A DNA stretch of 64,000 nucleotides, from NCBI RefSeq assembly GCF_001422405.1, contig NZ_LMMV01000025.1, positions 359,708 through 423,707 on the forward strand, written 5' to 3'. Positions 25,369-33,422 of the stretch are shown here, piece after piece; position 1 is the first letter of the stretch, and every line of letters begins with the position of its first letter. Source of the stretch: Pseudorhodoferax sp. Leaf267. Lineage in GTDB: Bacteria > Pseudomonadota > Gammaproteobacteria > Burkholderiales > Burkholderiaceae_C. Both the position numbers and the translations under genes were made by a program. A model generated the notes under the pieces. It saw only the letters and a program-made list of their open reading frames with translations. It was not told the origin of the DNA and searched no databases.

Positions 25369-25645
25369 CTTCGATTCCTTGTTTGAGTTCCACGAGGAAC
25401 GAGGTAGGCAAGTTGTCGAACTTGCCTTTCGTGTACGCGATGAGCAACCAGATCGTCTCGTCCATGACGTTGAAGTAGATGACACGTGCGCCGCCGCTCT
25501 TGCCACGGCCTGACGCCGTCCAGCGCACCTTGCGGCTGCCACCGCTGCCTTTGATCAGGTCGCCGGCCTCGGGGTTGGCTGCGATCCAGTTGGTGAATGC
25601 ATCGCGCTCGGCAGGCGACCAGATGTCAGCGGCATAGCGCTGCAA
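25358..25645 (-). CDS. RelE/HigB-like toxin (start uncertain)
   Basis: About 95 residues from TTG 25645. The fold pattern is clear: SPAERDAFTNWIAANPEAGD, then SGGSRKVRWTASGRGKSGGA followed by RVIYF, and DETIWLLIAYTKGKFDNLP. R-K-x-R-(W/V) and G-K-S-G-G-x-R-V-I-Y-(F/Y) are hallmarks of this mRNA-interferase family, which cleaves mRNA on or off the ribosome. Family members normally begin with M-x-T-V-x-E-T-P; here VAETPIL is encoded just upstream of the TTG, but no ATG, GTG or TTG exists between it and the upstream in-frame TAG. The codon where a start would be expected is ACG (25664-25666). The toxin may be start-impaired or use a non-canonical start. Confidence 0.8.
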   Translation of the reverse strand: MQRYAADIWSPAERDAFTNWIAANPEAGDLIKGSGGSRKVRWTASGRGKSGGARVIYFNVMDETIWLLIAYTKGKFDNLPTSFLVELKQGIEDAL

Positions 25646-25683
25646 TATCGGCGTCTCGGCAACCGTTCTCCCGTCGCGATCCT

Positions 25684-25696
25684 ACGGCATTGCCGT
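25684..25696. promoter_or_regulatory. Candidate toxin-antitoxin operator/promoter
   Basis: ACGGCA-T-TGCCGT is a perfect 6-bp inverted repeat 39 bases before the toxin frame. On the minus strand it lies between ATGACA (-35-like, five of six matches) and TAGGAT (-10-like), spacer about 15 bases, the expected site for autorepression. Confidence 0.45.
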
Positions 25697-25774
25697 ATTT
25701 GTCATCACTCCCACCAGAGCGCGAGCCGTGACACCATATGCCGCACACTTCGCCTGGCCGTCCTTCGCAGCGTT

Positions 25775-26620
25775 CTAAGCCCAGGTCTCGATCACCCGGC
25801 TGTCATCGGCCAACCCCAGCCCTGCCTCAGCCGCCTGGCAAAAGCGCGCATGCGCAACCTTCAGCAGTGGCAGCGCCGCGCCGCAGCCCGCGCCGGCCTG
25901 CGCGACGAGCCCGCTGTCCTTCACGAAGATGTCGATGGCGCTGGTCACCTCCACGTCGCCGGTGGCCACCATGCGCGGGCCGCGGTCCGACAGCATCCAC
26001 GAGCCGGCGGCGCCGTCTTTCACGAGGTCCAGCACCGCGGCCGGCTCCAGCCCCAGCCGGCGCGCGAGGTCCAGCGCCTCGGCTGCCGCCGCGATGTGCA
26101 CGGCGCACAGGTGCTGGTTCACGACCTTGATGCTCTGGCCGTCGCCGAGCCGCGCGCCGGTCACGCGCACCGTGCCCATGGGCGCCAGCACCGGGCGGGC
26201 CGCCTCGACATCGCCTGCATCGCCCGACGCGAAGATGAACAGCCCACCGGTCTTCGCCCGCGCCACGCCCCCGGTCACGGGCGCATCGACAACGCGCGCG
26301 CCGCGTTGGCGCAGGGCCTGGCCCTGTTCGCGCACGGCGTCCGGCCCCACCGTGGACATCAGGATCCACAACTGGCCCGGCGGCACGGTGTCGACCGCGC
26401 GCACCAGCCCCGCCAGTTGCGCCGGTGTGGCCACCATCACCACCACCGCGTCGGCCTCCGGTGCAGCGGCCCATTGCGCCACCGTCTCGATGCCCTGGGC
26501 CTTGGCGTTCGCGATGACCGCATCCGACACATCGACCCCGGTGACGCGGTGCCCCGCGCCCTGGACCCGCAAGGCCATCGGCAGGCCGATGGCGCCCACG
26601 CCCACGAACGTGACCTGCAT
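25775..26620 (-). CDS. NAD(P)-dependent 3-hydroxyisobutyrate dehydrogenase-family oxidoreductase, LtnD-like
   Basis: 281 residues. A Rossmann N-terminus (FVGVGAIGLPMALRVQGAGH, G-x-G-x-x-G region) is followed by the substrate motif DAPVTGGVARAKTG and the catalytic Lys in KVVNQHLCAVHIAAAAEALD. The N-Q-H-L-x-x-V-H-I-A-A-A-A-E-A phrase and SWMLSDRGPRM...VTSAIDIFVKDSGLV are the pattern of L-threonate/D-erythronate-type dehydrogenases (LtnD) within this superfamily, rather than of valine-pathway enzymes. It would oxidise a hydroxyl of a short sugar acid. It is the last gene of the leftward operon with transketolase subunits 12 bases upstream; assignment as LtnD-like is inference from motifs. Confidence 0.87.
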   Translation of the reverse strand: MQVTFVGVGAIGLPMALRVQGAGHRVTGVDVSDAVIANAKAQGIETVAQWAAAPEADAVVVMVATPAQLAGLVRAVDTVPPGQLWILMSTVGPDAVREQGQALRQRGARVVDAPVTGGVARAKTGGLFIFASGDAGDVEAARPVLAPMGTVRVTGARLGDGQSIKVVNQHLCAVHIAAAAEALDLARRLGLEPAAVLDLVKDGAAGSWMLSDRGPRMVATGDVEVTSAIDIFVKDSGLVAQAGAGCGAALPLLKVAHARFCQAAEAGLGLADDSRVIETWA

Positions 26621-26632
26621 GCTGCCGCCGGC

Positions 26633-27637
26633 CTACAGCCAGCCCTTGATCTGCGCGCACACGGCCGGCGTCGAGATGCCGTAGCGCTCGTGCAGCGTGG
26701 GCAGCGCGCCCGCGTCCAGGAACGCATCCGGCAGGCCGATCTGGCGGAACTTCGTCGCCACGCCCGAGCGCATGAGCAGAGCGGCCACGGCCTCGCCCAG
26801 CCCGCCGATCACCGAGTGGTTCTCGGCCACCACGACCAGCCGGCCGAGCCTGCGCACCTCGGCCAGGATGGTCGCCTCGTCCAGCGGCTTGATGGTCGGC
26901 ACGTGCAGCACCGCCACGTCCACGCCGTCGGCCTGCAGCTGCTGCGCCGCCTCCAGCGCGCGCATGGTCATGAAGCCGCTGGCGATCACGAGCACGGCGT
27001 TGCCGTCGCGGATCAGCTTGGCCTTGCCCAGCTCGAATCTGTAGTCGTAGTCGTCGAGCACCAGCGGCACGTTGCCGCGCGGCAGCCGCATGTAGACCGG
27101 GCCCTGGTGGTCGGCCATCTGCGGCACGGCCTGCTCGATGTCCAGCGCATCGCAGGGGTCGATGATGGTCAGGCCCGGGATGCCGCGCATCAGCGCCAGG
27201 TCCTCGGTGGCCTGGTGGCTGGGGCCATAGCCCGTGGTCAGGCCGGGCAGCGCGCAGCACATCTTGACGTTGAGGTTCTCCTCGGCGATCACCTGGTGCA
27301 CGAAGTCGTAGGCCCGGCGCGTGCCGAACACGGCATAGGTCGTGGCGAACGGGATGAAGCCCTCCTTCGCCATGCCGCCGGCCGACGCCATCAGCAGCTG
27401 CTCGGCCATGCCCATCTGGAAGAAGCGCTCGGGGTAGGCCTGCGCGAACAGATGCAGGTCGGTGTACTTGGCCAGGTCCGCCGTCATGCCGACGATCTCG
27501 GGCCGCTCGCGGCCCAGCTCGACCAGGGCCTTGCCGAACGGGGCGGCCTTGACGCGCTGGCCCTCGCTGGCGATGGATGCGATCATGGCCGAGGTGGTCA
27601 GCCGCGGCTTCTTGTCTGTCGTGGTGGCGGTGTTCAT
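26633..27637 (-). CDS. Transketolase-like protein, C-terminal subunit
   Basis: 334 residues equal to the pyrimidine-binding and C-terminal domains of transketolase. MGMAEQLLMASAGGMAKEGF contains the catalytic Glu that activates thiamine diphosphate (M-A-E-Q), and FATTYAVFGTRRAYDFVHQ plus TGYGPSHQATEDLALMRGIP complete the cofactor-binding region; a C-terminal transketolase_C domain (IASGFMTMRALEAAQQLQAD) ends it. Its start lies 12 bases beyond the N-terminal subunit's stop. Together they form one split enzyme that transfers a two-carbon ketol unit. Split transketolases with TRAP transporters are known from apulose-phosphate and sulfosugar pathways; the substrate here is unknown. Confidence 0.93.
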   Translation of the reverse strand: MNTATTTDKKPRLTTSAMIASIASEGQRVKAAPFGKALVELGRERPEIVGMTADLAKYTDLHLFAQAYPERFFQMGMAEQLLMASAGGMAKEGFIPFATTYAVFGTRRAYDFVHQVIAEENLNVKMCCALPGLTTGYGPSHQATEDLALMRGIPGLTIIDPCDALDIEQAVPQMADHQGPVYMRLPRGNVPLVLDDYDYRFELGKAKLIRDGNAVLVIASGFMTMRALEAAQQLQADGVDVAVLHVPTIKPLDEATILAEVRRLGRLVVVAENHSVIGGLGEAVAALLMRSGVATKFRQIGLPDAFLDAGALPTLHERYGISTPAVCAQIKGWL

Positions 27638-27649
27638 TGCGATGGCTCC

Positions 27650-28477
27650 TCAGTCTTGCGTGCTGTCGATGTGGGCGATGGCCTGCTGCCATTCCGGCGG
27701 GTCCACGCGGATGAAGTGGTTCTTGTCGCGCGTCTCCAGGAAGGGCACGCCCTTGCCCATCAGCGTGTCGAACAGGATCACGCGGGGCTTGTCGTCCTGG
27801 AGCGCACGCGCCGCGTCGAAGGCTGCGATCACGGCCGCCATGTCGTTGCCGTTCACGCGCTGCACATGCCAGCCGAAGGCCAGCCACTTGTCGGCCAGCG
27901 GCTCGAAGCCCATGACCTTGCCGGACGGGCCGTCGGCCTGCTGGTTGTTGATGTCCACCAGGCAGATCAGGTTGGCCAGCCGGTGGTGCGCCGCGCCCAG
28001 CGCCGCCTCCCAGGTCGATCCCTCGTCCAGCTCGCCGTCGCTCATGGAGTTGTAGACGAAGGCCGGGTTCTTCTTGAGCCGCAGGCCCAGCGCCATGCCG
28101 ACCGCGATCGGCAGGCCCTGGCCCAGCGAGCCGCCCGAGATCTCCATGCCCGGCGTGTAGGTGGCCATGCCCGACATCGGCAGCCGGCTGTCGTCGCTGC
28201 CGTAGCTCTCCAGTTCCTCCTCGGGAATGATGCCGGCCTCCACCAGTGCCGCGTAGAACGCGATGGCGTAATGGCCGTGCGAGAGCAGGAAGCGGTCGCG
28301 GCCCTCCCACGCGGGGTCTTCGGGCCTGTAGGTCATGGCGTGCTTGTAGGCCACGGCCAGCACGTCGGCCCAGCCCAGGGCCTGGCCGATGTAGCCCTGG
28401 CCTTGGACCTCGCCCATGCGCAGGGCGTAGCGGCGCACGCGGTAGGCGCTCTGTTGCAGCGTCGAGAGTTCGGACAT
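27650..28477 (-). CDS. Transketolase-like protein, N-terminal subunit
   Basis: 275 residues; the ATG at 28477 has AAGGAAA upstream. This is the thiamine-diphosphate-binding half: DRFLLSHGHYAIAFYAALVE, GGSLGQGLPIAVGMALGLRL, and the cofactor motif DGELDEGSTWEAALGAAHH through DINNQQADG, which matches G-D-G-E...N-N with Ser replacing the first Gly (SDGE). That substitution occurs in some split transketolases but is worth noting. Together with the next gene it makes a complete active site. Operon position is after the TRAP permease, pointing to a peripheral catabolic role rather than the pentose phosphate pathway. Confidence 0.93.
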   Translation of the reverse strand: MSELSTLQQSAYRVRRYALRMGEVQGQGYIGQALGWADVLAVAYKHAMTYRPEDPAWEGRDRFLLSHGHYAIAFYAALVEAGIIPEEELESYGSDDSRLPMSGMATYTPGMEISGGSLGQGLPIAVGMALGLRLKKNPAFVYNSMSDGELDEGSTWEAALGAAHHRLANLICLVDINNQQADGPSGKVMGFEPLADKWLAFGWHVQRVNGNDMAAVIAAFDAARALQDDKPRVILFDTLMGKGVPFLETRDKNHFIRVDPPEWQQAIAHIDSTQD

Positions 28478-28515
28478 GAGGATTTCCTTGGAGTGGATGG
28501 GAGAGGAATGCAGCA

Positions 28516-30405
28516 TCACAGGAAGCCGATCGAGATCCACGGGACCGCGGCGACGAGAACGGTGCCGATGAACAGCGCCACCATGTAGCCCACGATGGGC
28601 TTCATGCCCTCGTTCGGGTGGATGCCGCTGATCGCGCAGGCCGCGTAGTAGCCCACGCCGAAGGGCGGCGCGAACAGGCCGATGCCCATGGCCAGCGTGA
28701 CCACCATGGCGTAGTGCACTTCGTGGATGCCGACCTGGCGCGCGATCGGGAACAGCAGCGGGCCGAGCAGCACGATGGCCGGGATGCCTTCGAGCACCGA
28801 GCCCAGCACGATGAAGGCCAGTACCGAGACCGCCATGAAGGTGATGGCGCCGCCCGGCAGCGACTGCATGAACTGAGCGAGCGCCGTCGAGAACCCCGAC
28901 TGCGTGAGCGCCCAGGCCATGCCGGTGGCCGCGCCGATGATGAACAGGATGGCGCCCGACAGCGCGGCCGTGCTGACCAGCATCGGGTAGACCCGCTTCC
29001 AGTCGAATTGCCGGTAGATGAACAGGCCCGTCAGCACCGCGTAGACGATGCCGATGGTGGACACCTCGGTGGCCGTGGCCACGCCCTCGACCACCGCGGC
29101 GCGGATGATCACGGGCAGCGCCAGCGCCGGGATGGCGACCCACAGCGACGCGGCGATCTGCCGGCCGGTGGACTTCTGCACGCCCGACAGGTCTTCACCG
29201 CGGTAGCGCCACCACACCAGCGCGGCCAGCGTGATGCCGACCACCACGCCGGGCAGCAGGCCGCCCGTGAACAGCGCGGCGATCGACACGCCCGTGGCCG
29301 AGCCGATGGTGATCAGCACCAGCGAGGGCGGGATGGTCTCGGTCTGCGCGCCGGTGGCCGACAGCAGCGCCACCAGGTCGCCCGGCTTGGCGCCACGCTT
29401 GCGCATCTCGGGGAACAGCGCGGGCGCCACGGCCGCCATGTCGGCCGCCTTGGAGCCCGAGATGCCCGAGACCAGGTACATCGCGCCGATCAGCACATAC
29501 GACAGCCCGCCGCGCACATGGCCCAGCAGGTTCGCCAGGAAGGCCACCATCGCCCGCGCGATGCCGGTCATCTCGATCAACAGCCCCAGCAGCACGAAGA
29601 GCGGCACGGCCAGCAGGATCAGATGGCTCATGCCCTCGTCCATGCGGCCCACGATCACGATGGTGGGCGTGCTGGTGGTCAGCGCGATGTAGCCGAAGGT
29701 GGCCAGGCCGAACGCGAACGCGATGGGCAGGCCGCCCAGCACCATGGCCAGCACGCCGACCACGAAGAACAGCAGCAGGTTCAGGTTGCCCAGCGGCTTG
29801 AGCAGCGGCCCCATCAGCGACAGGGCGCCCGCGATCAGCGCGACCAGGCCGAGGGCCAGCAGCGCGTCCTTCACCGAGCCCAGGCGGAAGATCTGCATCA
29901 GGCCGACCAGCAGCATCAGCCCCAGGCCGATGGGCAGGGCCGCGGCGCGCCAGGAGTTCACGATGCCCATGGCCGGCGTCGTGACGAAGACCTCCTCCTG
30001 CGCGAACTCGTAGGCCGGGTGCACGACGAAGGCCAGGAAGGCCACGGCCGCGGCAATCGCCACCAGGTCGAAGAAGGCGCGCCGCTTCGGTGCCATCTTG
30101 CCCACGATGGCCGTCATGCGCATGTGCTCGCCGCGCTGGAAGGCCACGATGGAGCCCAGCATGGCCAGCCACAGGAACAGGATGGAGGCCAGCTCGTCGG
30201 ACCACGACAGCGGCTCGTGGAACACGTAGCGGCTGGTCACGCCCATCAGCAGCACGACGACCTCGGCCAGCACCAGCAGGGCGGCGGGCACTTCGACCAG
30301 CACGGCGATCAAGCGGTTCAGCTTGTCCAGCCAGGCGACCGGTGTGCGCCGGCCGGCTTCTTCGGCATGCCCGGCCACGCCGGGCACTTCACTTGTGATG
30401 TTCAT
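28516..30405 (-). CDS. Fused TRAP transporter permease (DctQ-DctM fusion)
   Basis: 629 residues. About the first 170 form the small DctQ-type subunit with four helices (FHEPLSWSDELASILFLWLA is its signature). The remaining ~430 are the large DctM-type subunit with ~12 helices, beginning LPIAFAFGLATFGYIAL, with VPLFVLLGLLIEMTGIARAM and GSKAADMAAVAPALFPEM. TRAP permeases use a sodium gradient to import organic acids and related solutes delivered by a DctP-type binding protein, encoded immediately upstream (21 bases). Q-M fusions are common. In this operon it brings the substrate for the dehydrogenases and split transketolase. Confidence 0.94.
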   Translation of the reverse strand: MNITSEVPGVAGHAEEAGRRTPVAWLDKLNRLIAVLVEVPAALLVLAEVVVLLMGVTSRYVFHEPLSWSDELASILFLWLAMLGSIVAFQRGEHMRMTAIVGKMAPKRRAFFDLVAIAAAVAFLAFVVHPAYEFAQEEVFVTTPAMGIVNSWRAAALPIGLGLMLLVGLMQIFRLGSVKDALLALGLVALIAGALSLMGPLLKPLGNLNLLLFFVVGVLAMVLGGLPIAFAFGLATFGYIALTTSTPTIVIVGRMDEGMSHLILLAVPLFVLLGLLIEMTGIARAMVAFLANLLGHVRGGLSYVLIGAMYLVSGISGSKAADMAAVAPALFPEMRKRGAKPGDLVALLSATGAQTETIPPSLVLITIGSATGVSIAALFTGGLLPGVVVGITLAALVWWRYRGEDLSGVQKSTGRQIAASLWVAIPALALPVIIRAAVVEGVATATEVSTIGIVYAVLTGLFIYRQFDWKRVYPMLVSTAALSGAILFIIGAATGMAWALTQSGFSTALAQFMQSLPGGAITFMAVSVLAFIVLGSVLEGIPAIVLLGPLLFPIARQVGIHEVHYAMVVTLAMGIGLFAPPFGVGYYAACAISGIHPNEGMKPIVGYMVALFIGTVLVAAVPWISIGFL

Positions 30406-30426
30406 GGCATGTCTCCGATCAGGCGC

Positions 30427-31449
30427 TCAGCCCAGCTTGCCGGAGACTTTTTCCAGCAGGTCCCACGCGGCGTTGCCGTACTTGCTCTTCCACTCGCCGT
30501 AAAAGCCCGTGCTGGCCAGCTTGCTGCGGAAGTCCTCCTGCGGCACCGTCAGGAAGCTGATGCCCTTGGCCTTCAGGTCGGTCGCCAGGCTGGTGTTGAG
30601 CCTGGCCACGTCGGCGCGCTGGTCGGTGGCCGACTTGTCCAGCTCGCGCGTGATGATTTGCTGCACGTCGGCCGGCAGCTTCTGGAAGGCACGCTTGTTG
30701 CCCAGCACCCAGTAGCCGTCCCACACGTGGCCGGTCAGGCTGCAGGTCTTTTGCACCTCGTACAAACGCGCCGTGGCGATGATGGCCAGCGGGTTCTCCT
30801 GGCCTTCGACCACCTTGGTCTGCAGTGCGGTGTAGACCTCGTTGAAGTTGATGGGCGCGGGGGCCGCGTCCAGCGCCTTGAACAGCGAGGTCAGGGGTGG
30901 CGCGGCGGGCACGCGCACCTTGAAGCCCTTGAGGTCGGCCGCGGTCTTGATCTCGCGCGTGGACGAGGTGACATGGCGGAACCCGTTGTCCCAGATCTTG
31001 GACACCGTGAAGATCGGCGTCTTGGCGATCTCGGCGCGGATGAAGTTGCCCAGCTCGCCGTCCATGGCCTTCCAGACGTCCTCGTAGTTCTTGAACGCGA
31101 AGCCCACGCTGGTGATGCCCGAGACCGGCACGAAGGTGGACAGGATCAGCGAGGACAGGTTGAAGAACTCCACTGAGCCATTGCGCACCTGGGCCAGCAG
31201 GTCGGTGTCGCTGCCGAGCTGGTTGGCCGGGAACAGCTTGATGTTCACGCGGCCCGAGGTGGCTTCGCGGATGCGCTCCAGCGCCTCCTTGGCGCGCAGG
31301 TTGACGGGGTGGGTCGGGTCCTGGCCGGTGGCGTACTTCAGCTCGAACTCGGCCGCGTCGGCACGGCGCGTGGCGATCGAGAAGAGGGGCAGCGCGGTGG
31401 CGCCGGCCAGGATGGAGCGGCGGGTCAGGCCAGTCTTGGGTTGCTTCAT
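30427..31449 (-). CDS. TRAP transporter solute-binding protein (DctP type)
   Basis: 340 residues from the ATG at 31449. The export signal carries a twin Arg (TGLTRRSILAGATALPLFSI), suggesting Tat or Sec export. The mature protein shows the DctP family landmarks: KYATGQDPTHPVNLRAKEAL, GRVNIKLFPANQLGSDTDLL, RNGSVEF and the carboxylate-binding Arg region LKGFKVRVPAAPP, then GQENPLAIIATARLYEVQK. DctP proteins bind sugar acids, C4 acids or similar solutes with high affinity. An intercistronic hairpin precedes it in the operon, which may raise its mRNA relative to the SDR gene. Confidence 0.94.
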   Translation of the reverse strand: MKQPKTGLTRRSILAGATALPLFSIATRRADAAEFELKYATGQDPTHPVNLRAKEALERIREATSGRVNIKLFPANQLGSDTDLLAQVRNGSVEFFNLSSLILSTFVPVSGITSVGFAFKNYEDVWKAMDGELGNFIRAEIAKTPIFTVSKIWDNGFRHVTSSTREIKTAADLKGFKVRVPAAPPLTSLFKALDAAPAPINFNEVYTALQTKVVEGQENPLAIIATARLYEVQKTCSLTGHVWDGYWVLGNKRAFQKLPADVQQIITRELDKSATDQRADVARLNTSLATDLKAKGISFLTVPQEDFRSKLASTGFYGEWKSKYGNAAWDLLEKVSGKLG

Positions 31450-31543
31450 GGTGCTTGTCTCCAGGGGTGAGTGATGGGCCACAGACGGCCGCGACCGGCC
31501 GCTGCCGCTCGTCGGCTTCGGAACTCGAAATGCAGGGGGAGGC

Positions 31544-31562
31544 AGGCCCGGCGCGCGGGCCT
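31544..31562 (-). promoter_or_regulatory. Intercistronic hairpin in the TRAP operon
   Basis: AGGCCCG (31544-31550) and CGGGCCT (31556-31562) form a perfect 7-bp stem with a 5-base GCGCG loop between the SDR and dctP-type genes. No T tract follows on the minus strand, so it may attenuate or stabilise mRNA rather than fully terminate. Confidence 0.4.
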
Positions 31563-31569
31563 CGTGATC

Positions 31570-32319
31570 TCAGTGGATCAACATGCCGCCGTTCACATCC
31601 AGCGTGATGCCGGTGCAGTAGGCGGACAGATCGCTGCCCAGGAACACGCAGGCGCCGGCGATGTCCCTGGGCTGGCCCAGGCGGCCGAGCGGGATGGTCT
31701 CGGCGATCTCGGCCTTCTTCTCTTCGGTCAGCTTGCCCTTGATGATGTCGGTGCCGATCAGGCCGGGCGTGATGCAGTTGACGCGGATGCCGGCCGGGCC
31801 GAGCTCGCGCGCCATGGCACGGGCCAGGCCCAGCACGCCGGCCTTGGCGGCCGAGTAGTGCGGCCCGCCCAGGATGCCGCCGCCGCGCTGCGCCGAGACG
31901 GACGAGATGCAGACGATGGAGCCGCTGCCCTGGCGCTCCATGGCCGGGATCACGGCCTGCGAGCACAGCAGCGTGCCGCGCAGGCTCACGTCCAGCACGG
32001 CGTCGTAGTCGGCGGCCGTGATGTCCACGGTCTTGCGCGGCTGCGTGATGCCGGCGTTGTTGACCAGCACGTCGATGCGGCCGAACTTCTGCAGCACCTG
32101 GGCGACGGCGCGGTCCACGGCGGCCTTGTCGGTCACGCTGGCCACGACGCCCAGGTGTTCGGCGCCCAGTTGCGCGGCGGCCTGGGCCGGCTCGGCGGCC
32201 TCCAGGTCCATGATGGCGACGCGTGCGCCGTGGCTGGCCATTTGCAAAGCGGTGGCGAAACCCAGGCCGTTGAGGCCTGCGCCGCCGGTGATGAGAACGA
32301 CCTTGTGGGTGAGCAACAT
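31570..32319 (-). CDS. SDR family dehydrogenase
   Basis: 249 residues, start ATG 32319. Classical short-chain dehydrogenase: cofactor motif T-G-G-A-G-L-N-G-L-G (variant of TGxxxGxG), acidic DLEAAEPAQ after strand two, indicating NAD(H) preference, NNAG in LVNNAGITQPRKTVDI, catalytic Ser in VCISSVSAQRG, and YSAAK for the Tyr-Lys pair. It probably oxidises a secondary alcohol of the imported substrate. First gene of a leftward operon with TRAP transporter, split transketolase and LtnD-like dehydrogenase, and divergent from a LysR regulator. Confidence 0.94.
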   Translation of the reverse strand: MLLTHKVVLITGGAGLNGLGFATALQMASHGARVAIMDLEAAEPAQAAAQLGAEHLGVVASVTDKAAVDRAVAQVLQKFGRIDVLVNNAGITQPRKTVDITAADYDAVLDVSLRGTLLCSQAVIPAMERQGSGSIVCISSVSAQRGGGILGGPHYSAAKAGVLGLARAMARELGPAGIRVNCITPGLIGTDIIKGKLTEEKKAEIAETIPLGRLGQPRDIAGACVFLGSDLSAYCTGITLDVNGGMLIH

Positions 32320-32395
32320 GCATGTCTCCGAGTGGTTGATGGCGTGATTGTGGAAACACCCATGCATGAAGACAAACGATATGATTTCAGTGAAG

Positions 32396-32412
32396 GATGA
32401 TTTCTCGTCATC
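32396..32412. promoter_or_regulatory. LysR-type operator (T-N11-A) between SDR operon and LysR gene
   Basis: GATGA-N7-TCATC forms an interrupted palindrome (32396-32412). The inner T (32398) and A (32410) are separated by 11 bases, the T-N11-A form of LysR boxes. It lies in the 118-base divergent region, 26 bases before the LysR start. Confidence 0.55.
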
Positions 32413-32437
32413 TATGGGTTTGCCCTGATTCCACGCC

Positions 32438-33370
32438 ATGAGCACATCGCTTCCACCCCTGGGCTGCCTGGTCGCGTTCGAGGCCGTGGCCCGGCGCCGC
32501 AACTTCACCACCGCGGCCAACGAGGTGCACCTCACGCCGTCTGCCGTCAGCCACCAGATCGCCAGGCTGGAGCAGTTCCTGGGCATGCGGCTGTTCGAGC
32601 GCAATGCGCGCAACGTGGAGCTGACGCCGGCCGGCGCCGACTACCTGCAGCGCATCACGGGTGCGCTGGCGGCGCTGGGCGCGGCCACCGACAACGCGCG
32701 CAAGGGCGTGCGCAACGCGCTGCACGTGCATTCCACGCCCAGCTTCGCCACGCTGTGGCTGATGCCGCGGCTGGCGGAGTTCGCCAAGGAGCACCCGCAC
32801 ATCGCGCTGACGATGTCGGCCTCCGTCGACCATTCGGATTTCGCGGTCGGCCAGTCCGACATCGACATCCGCTACGGCGCGCCGCACTGGCCGCAGCTGA
32901 CTGTGCGGCCGATCTTCGACGAGCAGGTCATGCCGCTCGCCAGCGCAGCCTTCATCCGCCGCCACCGCATCGCCACGCCCGAGGACCTGCTGCGCGTGCC
33001 GCTGATCCAGTCCACCGTTGGCGTCGTCCAGTGGCCGGACTGGTTCTCGCTGCACCACATGGCGCACACGCCGGCCAGCTACGCCTACCGCTTCGACCGC
33101 GCCTTCATGGCGCTGGACGCGGCCGTGCAAGGGCTGGGTGTGGCGCTGGAGAGCACCTCCATCGGCGAGCCGCTGCTGCGCCAGGGCCGGCTGCGGCCGG
33201 TGTTCGCCGCGGGCGAAGCGCTGCCGGTGCAGGCGCATTTCCTCGTGTACCCGGCGCGGCATGCGCAGCGGCCCGAGCTCGTGAGCTTCGTCGACTGGCT
33301 GCTGGCGCGCGCGGCGCAGCCGCAGGGCGACAAGCGCGTGGCGGCACGGGCCGCGAGTCGCCGCGCCTGA
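32438..33370 (+). CDS. LysR family transcriptional regulator (GcvA-like)
   Basis: 310 residues. An N-terminal winged helix (LVAFEAVARRRNFTTAANEV, LTPSAVSHQIARLEQFLG) and a substrate-binding domain with the GcvA-type phrase VHSTPSFATLWLMPRLAEFA and SDIDIRYGAPHWPQL. It is transcribed away from the SDR/TRAP/transketolase operon, and a palindrome with T-N11-A spacing lies between them, so it is the likely regulator of that operon, with the imported acid or an intermediate as inducer. The C-terminus is basic and Ala-rich (QGDKRVAARAASRRA). Confidence 0.93.
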   Translation: MSTSLPPLGCLVAFEAVARRRNFTTAANEVHLTPSAVSHQIARLEQFLGMRLFERNARNVELTPAGADYLQRITGALAALGAATDNARKGVRNALHVHSTPSFATLWLMPRLAEFAKEHPHIALTMSASVDHSDFAVGQSDIDIRYGAPHWPQLTVRPIFDEQVMPLASAAFIRRHRIATPEDLLRVPLIQSTVGVVQWPDWFSLHHMAHTPASYAYRFDRAFMALDAAVQGLGVALESTSIGEPLLRQGRLRPVFAAGEALPVQAHFLVYPARHAQRPELVSFVDWLLARAAQPQGDKRVAARAASRRA

Positions 33371-33422
33371 CGCCGCCGCATGCGTGTATAACTTCCAGTC
33401 CCTTAGCGCAAGGACCCGCCCC

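Noticed and set aside
25850-28588. Plus-strand open frame of 912 codons opposite the dehydrogenase/transketolase genes
   Set aside because: No recognisable domain, His/Arg/Gln-rich; the minus strand holds clear enzymes with catalytic motifs.
28618-31176. Plus-strand open frame of 852 codons opposite the TRAP genes
   Set aside because: Repetitive Gln/His/Asp/Arg composition typical of a shadow frame.
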